Shown one piece after another: positions 48,501 through 64,000 of a DNA stretch of 64,000 nt. Positions within the stretch are counted from its first letter, which is position 1; each line of letters starts with the position of its first letter. The DNA comes from Pempheris klunzingeri (Eukaryota > Chordata > Actinopteri > Acropomatiformes > Pempheridae). The notes under the pieces were generated by a model, which searched no databases, was not told the origin of the DNA, and saw only the letters and a list, made by a program, of their open reading frames with translations. The stretch is from the NCBI RefSeq assembly GCF_042242105.1, contig NC_092017.1:20811432-20875431 (forward strand). The letters run 5' to 3'. Both the position numbers and the translations under genes were made by a program.

Positions 48501-49239
48501 CACGACTGCAGGTAGTGACACGTCGCTGGTCTTCCTGCAGGGCTAATTTAGGAAAATGTCTTTTTACAAAATGTACTTAACATTTTATGATGGTCACAGG
48601 TTGTAGGTTCTTACAATTTCTCTTGTAATTGTGTTTACATAAGCGTGTTTTTTATGTGCAAGATTGCTGCTCATTATTTATATAATCCAAACCACTATGA
48701 CCAGTAACAGCCTCTAAATCTGGCCATCAATGTTATACTGTAGCCTTTTCATGACCGTCTCTGACCCAATCAGGCAACACTGGGCTCATTCAAAACAAAA
48801 ACTCCCTCTGTGTTCATCACAGTACAGTCTGGCCTGTTTCTTACATAACCAGCTTAGTTGAATCATTGACCCGAATAAGATCTAGAAAGGGTCCACTTCC
48901 CCTCTTTATGGCTGTAACTGGGACATTGGGCAGATTGCATAAGGGACACAACATGAACTGTAGGATTTCAGTGTTGTTTTCTCACCACAGAGGAGTGTTG
49001 GTGCCACCCAGTGGACAGTTTTACACATGCTCTTTGAAAGAGGCGCTGCCAGCAGGGTTTTGTCATGTGAGGTTCAAGTCTCGTGTGACCTTCGGCTGCC
49101 AAGGGTATCTGCAACAAACACCTGCAGGTTTGACATGTGAGAACCTGGCTGGTGGCCCAAGCTTCAAAGTGTGCACCGACTCAGACTTGATAATGTTTGA
49201 GTCACCAGCAGGCTGTTACTAAATCTCGTACATTTCCAA

Positions 49240-49263
49240 TATATATATATATATATATATATA
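49240..49263. repeat. (TA)n microsatellite
   Basis: About twelve uninterrupted TA units lie downstream of mob3a in the sense of that gene. Confidence 0.95.
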
Positions 49264-49944
49264 ACTTTCTAAATTAAGGGTACAGAGCCCGAAATGTATT
49301 TAAAGACCTGAAATAGTCTTTGAAAACACCCAAATTACTCTCAGTAACAGATAAAAGTTATTTTTCTCAAGTTTGTACATAATATTTAAAAAAAAAACTA
49401 AATAACTACATTAGTTATACAGATGTGAGTGGTGAAACAGGCTTAAACTGTTAAATTTTTCAGGAAAAACAAAAAAAGAGGAGTAGATTAGGTTAAGCCA
49501 TAGCGAAGTACTATCAGCTTCAGAGAGGAAACCAGTCAGTCATTCAAATACTGATTATATTATAACAGAGAATCATTTTAATGTTACAACATAATGATTT
49601 TATAGACGTACAGTAAGAAATCGTACTAATTTTAGATCATTTTAGACAGACAGAAAGACAGAAGCGTCCTGGAATGATTGAGATTCAAATAAAATAGAAA
49701 AACATCAACACAAACATACACCTCTTAATACTGTGCTCTGATAAAATGTTTGAAAACTTTTTTAAAAGGAACAGAACGCCTCATATGACGAGGTTAACAC
49801 CTACAGTATGCGGCTAAAATAGATTACAGTACTTAAATATAAAAATAGACTCTTTTTTTGAATTTGTTTGTTCTTTTCCGCTGCAGTCTTCCAGATGGAC
49901 GGATGCGTTTGTCCGGCGTGTGTCGACGGGTCTGTTGTTCTCCC

Positions 49945-52900
49945 TCAGTGACACATCCGAGAGGTCATCTCTTTCTGCACACACAACGCACACAGAACAG
50001 CCGGTTAGAGCAGTGAAAGAAATACCTGCAGTGCTCAAAAACAGGTTCTTTAAACGTGTTTTTAAGGTTTCGTACAAACAACAATATCGGGGGGGGCAAC
50101 AGATACAGCACCTGAAGCACAACCACAAGACCAGAAGGTGCTGAGTGTAAAAGAAAAAAAAGGTCTGAACATCCACATGCTAATCTCCACTGCAAACATC
50201 CACTTCATTGTCTAAGCGGTTGGTCCCACAGAACTTTGTTGCAGCATGTAGCACAAGGTCTAAAAGGTGGAGGGGTCATTGACAGTCAATTAACAATTAA
50301 CAGGGTTTATACAGCTTTTTAACATTAACAGTAACATTCAAGCACTTTCAAGGTACTTCAAGTAAACATTTCCACACTCTCAAGCCTTCATCATCACATC
50401 TCAATTGTTACCTAAAATACAATTGTTACAATTGAAAAAATGTTTATAGAATTCCTTTTTACCCACAGTAATCAATGTACGTTGTCTTTTTTTTTTTTTT
50501 TCACTGGCTGTTCATATTAAATTTGTTTGTATTGATCATGATTATTATCTGGTGGGAGGCGCAAGGAGACAAACAAATATAACGACAGGATGGTTTCACT
50601 GCAATTATTAAAAGATTTTTCATTTGCAATAGTAAGTATGTGGATTAAACAGCATATTATGTTGAAAATCAAGCGTTTTTCAAGGAGTTTATTCAAATTC
50701 AAGCATATTCCTAACCCTGAAAGCATTATGGTTAAACTAAGGAATTTTCCAAACTGAATTTTTTACGAACCCTGAAATAACTTGCACAGTGCAGTGATTC
50801 AGCACGATTGACTAATGTCATTATCATCATTGTAAAAGAATGATTTCTTGAGATCCAGCAACAATTATGTTTTCAAGCACACATGTAACTTTGTAAAAGA
50901 TTTCACTATCATTATACACGCAGCAATTTAGGTTCCCAGCCAGGGTCCCATTTCACACAAGTGATTTGTGAGCGCTGTGCACACACAGCTCAGAGTGGTG
51001 GCAGCATCTGGGTTTTGCTCATGAAATGTCACTTGCACATTGCTGATATATTTGAGCTGCTCTGGGCTCTTGCTTGCTCATGCCTGGGTCAGATGTTTGC
51101 TGTTTGATTTGATTAGTTTAACGTCTTAAAACTATCAGGAGAGAAAATTATCTGATGTTGCAAATCACAGCTTACATGTTGTTAATTTTGTTCTGTTTCA
51201 CAGTCAGCTCCTTATTAAACCCCTTCACCACCGGGACGCCGCACAAATTCACTTTTTCTTAGCAATTATTCAATGTAGGACACCGTTTATCCACTACTTT
51301 ACTATTTACTGTCTTTGCTTATTGGGGATATATCAGTGCTATAATTAGATAAATGAGAAATGCCTGAGACATGTTAGAATTTTGAAAATGTGTCTCCATT
51401 ACTCCACTCATCAGGGGTGTTGACAAGTTTATTTTTCAACTGTAAAATGTACCTTTAAGTACAGAATATTTAATAAAGAAATACAAGTGAACCTTACGTG
51501 TGAAAGTTACGTGTTGATGTAAGAAAACACTCAAATGTCGACATTGGCTTAAAAAAATGCAGCAACTGTCGGGCTGTCAGTGCACTTTAATGCAATACCT
51601 CAGTTTGGTAATTTCATGTGACTTTGCAGATAACGGTAGGTCTTATATGGTTATAGAATTGTACTTATTGCATTATAATGTTGTCCATGTATGACTCTGT
51701 ATTTTCTCCAGAAAAAGACCTGTCGCTACACTGCTGTAACTAGTTCAGGCTTAAGTGTTTTCCTCACCAGAGGCTCCAGCTCTTTGTGGTCCGTCAGGTT
51801 GAACTCAGTGACAAAGTAATAGAAATGCTTGTAGCAGGTGTTGACGTGAGCTTCGGCCCCCATCTGGCTCACACGGTCAAAGTGGTGGATGTAGACGTGG
51901 ACAAACACTCTGAACAGACGAGACAAAATCTTCTTAGCCACCTGCATGAAGGTCTTAGGGAAGGGAGTACCTGGGGGTCAAGACAGAGATAGGACAACAC
52001 CACAGTCAGTCCAGGATAACCTTTTGCTGTTTGCTTCACACAAAGAAATGCATTTTTAATTTTGATGTATTCATTGCATTGCATTTTTTTTTGTCCTCTG
52101 GAGCCCCTCAGGGTGTCACTCAAGTGTCACTTCATGCATGAATGGAAAACCAACATGACTTGGTCTGGGGGATAAGCCTCCGCTCGGACCAAGTGATTAA
52201 TGTAGTATGTCGTTTTGCTTTGCCTAATTCAATAATATTTGAAGAATCTGTTCCAGAGGACAGGCGCGTCAGAGGTCATTTCTATTCATAGCCAACTGTA
52301 CGTTGTGTGACCCATTTTTAAATCCATTGCTTGGATGTTTCTGTAGTTAGTCAGATGCAGAGTCACAGTGCAGGGCACGCACAGAGCTACAGACCGAGAT
52401 AACAGAAAACCAAGAATGCCACAGCAGCAGTACATGAGCCAGTAGTGTTTGCAATGTGCAACACTGCAGGTAATCTAATAAATGTGGCCCTGTGGATTTA
52501 ATCTAAAGCATCTTTTGGTTATCTACTTTTTGCAGACCAGACGCATCATCTTTTAAATGCCTTCACTCTGCAGAATTTTATCTGCTTCTTATTTTAATGT
52601 AATTTTATATTAATTAAATGTTAATCATTAGAGTGGCCTTCATGTGACTAGTGCTGAAACGGTTAGACAGAAAGATTAATCATTTATTACAGTCATTTAT
52701 TAAGTAAAAATACCAAATATTTGCACGCTACAGCTCAACGTTTTGGCTTGTGTTATTTTGTCACATTTTATGGATCCAATAATGAATTGAAATAGCTAAA
52801 TTCACAATCAAAAGTAATGGCTGGTCACTGCTCTGCTTGTGATGTTAGGAGTTTTGGGACATTTTCTATGAATGGATAGTGGCTTGGTTTGCAGAGATGC

Positions 52901-53477
52901 AGAGTTCACCACCTGCTCAGGGACTGGAACTAACCCGCGGAGATCCTTGTACTGGAAACACTCTTTTAGAAGACACGCAAAACTAAAAAGTCTGTGACCT
53001 GATTCTGGATCTCAGCAGAGCGAGTTTAAAAGTCTTCTGTAGCTAATCTCAACACTCACCGATGTTGGTGGGGAAGATGTTCTCGTTGTTGATTTGTACC
53101 TCAATCCAATCCATGAGCAGGCTCATGTATTTGGGGGCAGACAGTGCCGTCGGCCTCTTGTACTTGTGCTCGTCCTGCCAGCGGTATTCGTACTTGGGCC
53201 CACCCGACATGACGGGGCAGGTTTGATCGGTGCAGGAGTCGCTGATGGTGCCATAGATGAGGTTGATGCGGTTGAAGAAGTCGACCACGTGGACGGCCAC
53301 CCAGTCGTTGAGGTCCTCGCCGTGGGGCAGCTGCACGGCCTGCTTCAGGTCCAGCCCTGCGTTCAGAGACGCCTGGGCCCTCTTGTGCAGCTCGAAGCGC
53401 TGCGTCCCGGGCTCAAACTTGCGCTTGGGCCGGAATGTCCTGTCTTTGTTGAAGACTTGTTTCAGGGCCATGGACAT
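49945..53477 (-). CDS. mob3a: MOB kinase activator 3A, complete
   Basis: This is a Mob-family adaptor, the class that binds NDR/LATS and MST-type kinases in Hippo-related signalling. The coding exons are 53477-53060, 51970-51768 and 49974-49945, with phases 1 and 0, giving 216 aa (human 217). The fold is complete. The N-terminus [20 protein letters not shown] is followed by the long conserved core with zinc ligands in CTDQTC (first pair) and in HVNTCYKH (second pair). The last coding exon is only 30 nt, encoding KEMTSRMCH and the stop after a clear GTGTGCAG acceptor; the preceding exon ends KELEPL at a CTG|GTGAGG donor. Reading through that donor gives a different tail ([13 protein letters not shown]), so the small exon is needed for the family C-terminus. 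A possible 5' UTR acceptor lies at about 53535 and a non-coding first exon near 54927. Confidence 0.96.
52651..52830. repeat. Dispersed GGGCTGCAACTAA family fragment, mob3a intron
   Basis: The sequence GTGCTGAAACGGTTAGAC, then GATTAATCATTTATTAC and GTAAAAATACCAAATATTTG, matches the inner part of the family described at 1021-1269. It is a 5' fragment in mob3a intron 1. Confidence 0.5.
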
Positions 53478-53772
53478 GGTTGCATGTGGCGGTGGCGGGC
53501 AGTTTGTTTGAATGCTTCTGGCGAATTATTTACTGTTGAAATGGAAGCAGTCAAAAGGTTGTGTAAACAACCAGTGCGGAGTTTTTGTTATGGACTGTCT
53601 TTTGGTATTTACTTCGTCTCAGTCTGTGATCCTGCATATGATAAAAGGAGAGGAGAGAAAGAAAGAAAGAAAGGGGCAGAGTTTGATTAACACATTTTCA
53701 CTGAAATGAATATTTTCTATCAAGAGATTTTCTACACCTCTTATTCCTCATATCTTAAAAGATATCACAATC

Positions 53773-54003
53773 TATGGCTGCAACTAAGAACTATTTTCAT
53801 TATTGACTACACTTCTGATTATTTTATCATTTAAATGACTTCTATAGATTCAGTCAACTACAACAAAATCAGCAAATCCTCACAAATAAGAAGCCTGAAC
53901 TCATAAAGGCTTGGCATTAAATCTTTAAAAATACTTAAATAATTGATCATAAAAAAAAATAGTTCTGTTGATCTACTGATAAATTAATCATTTCAGCTGT
54001 GGT
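53773..54003. repeat. Dispersed GGGCTGCAACTAA family copy upstream of mob3a
   Basis: It begins ATGGCTGCAACTAAGAAC and ends AATTAATCATTTCAGCTGT. It is nearly full length, located between the mob3a coding start and its proposed first exon. Confidence 0.6.
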
Positions 54004-54926
54004 ACATTCTCTCACACTTATTAAACATGTAATACACGAGAGTTGGCTGGAAAATTACACAACAATAGCATCTGTGTCCCAGTTTTTGCATCGTCTTGGG
54101 CCCTAAGTCGCATGCAGAGATGTGGGAAAGCATAAACCCCTCACTCACCTTCTTAGGGCAAAAGTAAGACTAAAACTCAGTATGTTAATCTCGAGATGTG
54201 GCTTAAAACGCGGAAGCCGTGTCACGACGATGCCATAAATGCACGGAACAAGAATAGAAATAGTGCTTGAATCAAGAGTCTTGTACCTCATGATTTAACT
54301 CGATCGCCTGCTTCTATTATTTAATCTAATTTTAACGAACCGGCGAGAAAAGCGAGGAGGCCTGAAGTCACCTTTTGCCCTCTTGCCTCAGGTAAACTTC
54401 AGGTCTGAGCAGTGACAGCAGCCCTGCATTAAAGATGAAACATCGTCTTAAAGTGAACATGAGTCATTTCCTATTTCAGGCACCAATTCCGCCGTGAAAC
54501 CAAGAATCCGACAAAAAAAAAAAAAAAACTCAACTCAAACCCGCCTGTTAGCTACACAACAGGACGCTGCTGGGTTTATTTAGACCTCCATCTGAATATC
54601 TGCACCCTCATCCTCGCACTAATGCGGACTCTAAATCGTTTTCTAGCACAGTTTGCAGGATAAAAGCCAGAGATTAAACAGCAGGGCACATGACGACTCT
54701 ACGAAGTTTATTCGTGACGTGACTAGCTAACTCGGTCGGACTTGTTGCTTTTCTGACGCTGAAAAACAAATAAAAACCCAAACGAGGAGGGACAGATACG
54801 CGTTATTCTGACTCAATTCACATCACATCTTCAATAAAACCGTGTAGAAACCCTCCATTATCTCGGGCGGCTGGATCACACGGTGACGGAATCGCTCACA
54901 GTTGAAAGCCACTTTGACGAACTTAC

Positions 54927-55180
54927 TTGTTCCGCCTTCCTGTTCCGTCAGTTTCCTTCGATCTTTTATCGAAAATTACCCGGTAACTGATCAATACTTT
55001 CGCGTCCGCGGCACGTACAGACTACATTATGGATATACGGCGCGATACATGTTGTAAGATTACTGTTAATTCAATAAACATGTCACTTTAATATAGAAAC
55101 TACCGTCTGACTCCTCCCTGCCAAACGAAAAGTACACCAGCGTCAAGGTGGAGACGTCGGCGTGAACTTCCGGTCGGAAC
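54927..55180 (-). promoter_or_regulatory. mob3a: Probable mob3a promoter and non-coding first exon
   Basis: A strong donor ACAA|GTAAGT lies on the gene strand after 54927, in a locally CpG-containing region. An ETS-type ACCGGAAGT is at 55174-55166 on the gene strand. No TATA box is seen. The position upstream of mob3a and the lack of any other gene nearby suggest this is its promoter. Transcript data are needed to confirm the link. Confidence 0.45.
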
Positions 55181-55189
55181 CTTCAAAAT

Positions 55190-57160
55190 AATGTACCCCT
55201 TCGACTGCATAGATATACAGTAAACATTAATATAGATTTATTTATTTATTTTTTGCTGATTTCTTTTGGCGGGACGACTATTAAATACTTGACTTATGTT
55301 TTAGGAAGGGAATTTTTTTCAGATTGTCTGTGCCAAGTATAGGAAAGAAGGCAGAACCTGTAAAATAAAATGTAACTTAATTAAATGAAGAATTTTTAAA
55401 TGCTTTAACACTGCCACTGTATATCTGGTGTGTTGTAAACCCATGAGGGTTGGGCAAATTGTGTGGATGACAGAAAAATAAACAATTAATCATACATGCA
55501 TAGACATATAGTACATATTGATATATGCATAGACATATAGTATGCATTAATATGACTGACTGTAATGTAATGCAGCATGTCTGAGTTATTAGTTGTGAGC
55601 ACTAAACTAAAGATAAGAATGATCAAAAACAACAACTGTACTGCTTTTATTTTCTCCAAATAATGTCATAGCATGTATTAATACTCATTAACTGATGTGA
55701 AAATTTAATCAAGTATTGCAGATAAGTGAAGTTTTAAGGTCCTAGTTTGTATAAGTTACACTTCTATTTTATAGGTGATGTTACTTGATGATACTTTTTC
55801 CCATTCAAATCTTTAGGGGGAAAAAATTGCACATTTTACAACACAACAATTATCTGATTGCTATAATTTTAGATTTCAAAAGCCTGAGCTAAGCTCATAA
55901 AATATTTGCCGTTGTCTGATAAAATATAAGTGTATGACACAATCTGAAGAGTTTTGCAGAAAATCACATTGCAAAAAAAAAAGCATTTCTACTGAATTTG
56001 TATTTACAGCCACTTTATTATTTCTTTTTTTCAAATGTTACAAACTGTCATTATGACTTAACACTTAAGGTGTCAGTACATTATTTATTTTCACATTAAT
56101 GACTTGAATATATTTTATTAATACATACTGACTTTATTATTGCTTAAAATATTGAATGCAGTACTTTAACTTAAACTGGAGCATTTTCCAACTGTGGTAT
56201 TGATAATTTTACTAATCGAAGGATATTTGAGAGCTCACTCCTTCACTGTCCATGAATTCTGTGAATACTTTACGCCATTATTTTGAAGACTAATTCAGCA
56301 GCTTCCGGTCTCATGTGCCCTTCACTGTTGCCCTGGCAGCTCAGAGGTGCTTCCCTTGATACAGAAAGTCAGTAAATGTCACGGGGCAGCTTAACTAACC
56401 CCATATATCTCATAACACAGTCATGATATAACCCACCATTCACTAGTTTTAAGGGAAATATCTGCATTAGAGTCGTCCAGATGATTCATGATTTTACACC
56501 TATAATCTATTCATATGATATTTATTTCAACAAATAATGCCCCTTTAAAAAAAATACTGGTTATATATACATATACTGATTATGTAATTATTTGGTACTA
56601 TAAAAGAGATAAATGTCTATGTATTTAAAGTAAGGCTGCATAAAATCTGCAGAGAAATGTCACGTTCTGCTTTTCCAATGCAGGTGATCCTCTGCACATG
56701 CATGCAAGGCATGTTTGTGGGAGGTTATTCCCCACACTCTTCTGCTACATGTTTCAGAGAATTACAGATTTTTATGTTTCTCTGATTTTATCCGTCCATT
56801 ATTTTATCCATTCATAGAAATTACTGACTTTCCTCTTTCAGATTGATAAACTTTGTTTAAACCCAAATCTTGTCTTTATTACTCACTGCTGATTTTACAG
56901 GAATGTTGACAGAATAATATTAAAGTGCACACTGCTACCACTTTCTTTCTATTTATAGTTTATTTGACATAAAAAAAAACAAACAATACACTACTCCTAT
57001 GTTGTGGCAAACACAGTGGAAAAACATCTTGTACATGTACCATATACCTCCCTTATACTCCCAAATACCAGAATATAAAATTGGTTTGTTCATCAATGTA
57101 AAGACGTCAACACTTAACATTCAAACCACGACAGACAGAGATCCTCCTTACATGGCTGAC
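55190..57160. other. Gene-free interval between mob3a promoter and zap70 3' end
   Basis: This is AT-rich sequence without a recognisable exon. A direct duplication of ATGCATAGACATATAGTA, with units about 36 bases apart, is at about 55496-55551. A second AATAAA on the zap70 strand at 56964-56959 could serve as a distal poly(A) signal. Confidence 0.55.
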
Positions 57161-57188
57161 ACACTAAAGTCCGATTTACAAACGCACA

Positions 57189-57194
57189 TTTATT
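57189..57194 (-). terminator. zap70: zap70 polyadenylation signal AATAAA
   Basis: This is the first canonical AATAAA after the zap70 stop (57343), about 150 bases downstream in the sense of the gene. A second candidate is at 56964-56959. Confidence 0.6.
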
Positions 57195-57342
57195 GTCACT
57201 GAGGCCTGTTCAGCTCTATCGTTACTGCAGTCGAAGCTGGTCAGTGTGCAGCTTTCATAAAAAGCTCTTTGTTTTGGTTGTTTAATGGCCAGTTGAAAGG
57301 ATGCTTTGTGCAGCGCGGAGACAGAATGCGCCTTGTTTCTGT

Positions 57343-63288
<5,946 letters not shown>

Positions 63289-63644
63289 CTGAGCAGCAAA
63301 ACAGCCAGGACAGAAACAGACACGCAGAATGAACACATTTAGACTGATGTAATGTGTACAGATTCATTAGGTCTGCAAAGGTTTTTAACTCTGGACATAT
63401 TTTACAGGTTTAATTTGATAATCTGAAAGAGGACATCACATTTTCCAAGTAAAAGACCTCTGACTAAAGAAAGATACTCAACAAATGAAAAGGTGCAATT
63501 TTCCAAAATCACCAGGGGATTCTGCTTTGGGATATTTCAGTGAGTAAAGACTCTTTCAGTGAGTAAAGTGAATAACAAAAACAATCTGAATAAATACCAC
63601 TTGTAACAAAATATATTTTCCTGTAATTTGGGAGAACTAACCAG

Positions 63645-63790
63645 TGAAAGATGAAGTCCTCAGATTCTTATCTTAAGTAAAAGTAACAACACCCAATGTT
63701 AAAATCTTATGTAAATAATATATAATGTACTTAAAGTAAGAAATGACATAACTCATTCTGCATTAAAATATCCCTTGTGACTGATATATC
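63645..63790. repeat. Dispersed AAGTAC-type element fragment
   Basis: GAAGTCCTCAGATTCTTATC, then AAGTAAAAGTAACAACACCC and TACTTAAAGTAAG, is the better-preserved end of the repeat described at 1792-1951. It is in the zap70 intron right of 63288. Confidence 0.5.
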
Positions 63791-63821
63791 AGTTTTAACT
63801 ACTTTAAATACAGTTGACAGT

Positions 63822-63960
63822 GCAGTGGTTCCCAACCTAGAGGTGGGACCTCCCCAAAGGTCACAAGGTAAACATGAGGGGATTAACAGGAGAGAAGAGG
63901 AAAAATATTAATTTCTACAACTTTTCTGTAATCGTGTTTTTTGTGAAATATGGATCATTT
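63822..63960. repeat. CAGTGGTTCCCAACCT-type (hAT-like) repeat end
   Basis: CAGTGGTTCCCAACCT at the left edge is a terminal sequence typical of vertebrate non-autonomous hAT transposons. GGTGGGACCTCCCCAAAGG and GTCACAAGGTAAACATGAGG follow. The other end was not located. Confidence 0.5.
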
Positions 63961-64000
63961 GTCCACTTTGTGCCTCACAGTTATTTAAATGTTATTTAAT

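Larger units (their letters stand above)
43130..49560. other. Gene-free interval between mknk2 promoter and mob3a
   Basis: No exon of a known gene is recognised. The interval contains a (TTG)n tract (about 45486-45522), a (TA)n tract (49240-49263) and repeat fragments near 43995-44360 and 47955-48460. A short duplicated TGTTACTATAAATGTTA unit lies at about 44039-44072. Open frames around 47345-47727 occur on both strands in a locally GC-rich stretch but show no domain I can name. Confidence 0.55.

Noticed and set aside
53094..53690. Plus-strand open frame of 198 codons
   Set aside because: It is the exact antisense of mob3a exon 1, whose match to the Mob family is clear.

Overview
The window is vertebrate nuclear DNA, almost certainly from a ray-finned (teleost, probably percomorph-like) fish. 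It has intron-split genes with GT/AG junctions, CA/GT microsatellites and many copies of short dispersed repeats typical of teleost genomes. The proteins are close to human orthologues but with compact introns. Nothing is bacterial or viral.

All five genes recognised lie on the minus strand, so they read from right to left. From right to left they are: zap70 (57.3 kb to past the right edge, 5' part missing), mob3a (49.9-53.5 kb, non-coding first exon probably near 54.9 kb), mknk2 (32.8-42.1 kb, 5' UTR to about 43.1 kb, 3' UTR to about 29.8 kb), rexo1 (12.1-25.6 kb) and a Dmbx-type homeobox gene (from about 3.1 kb to past the left edge, 3' part missing). I rebuilt the exons by hand from splice sites and reading-frame phase. 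The complete models close in frame: rexo1 has 16 coding exons and 1271 aa, mknk2 13 coding exons and 475 aa, mob3a 3 coding exons and 216 aa. The visible part of zap70 is 11 coding exons, from the C-terminal SH2 domain to the stop. The visible homeobox gene is 3 coding exons.

The genes do not form an operon-like unit. mknk2 (a MAPK-activated eIF4E kinase), mob3a (a Mob adaptor) and rexo1 (a DEDDh 3'-5' exonuclease) are neighbours or near-neighbours on human 19p13.3, so this is a conserved linkage block. zap70 (T-cell receptor signalling) and the Dmbx-type gene (brain patterning family) flank it here.

The gene-free stretches (3.2-11.9, 25.8-29.8, 43.1-49.6 and 55.2-57.2 kb) hold microsatellites, decayed transposon-derived repeats and a few blocks that look like regulatory DNA. 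The terminal zap70 introns carry LINE reverse-transcriptase remnants and an inverted SINE-like pair. I found no convincing novel system. The most useful leads are a divergent Dmbx-type homeobox gene with K50-type sites in its own promoter, a missing phosphotyrosine in zap70 interdomain B, a recurrent tyrosine motif module in rexo1, and alternative acceptors in rexo1 and mknk2.
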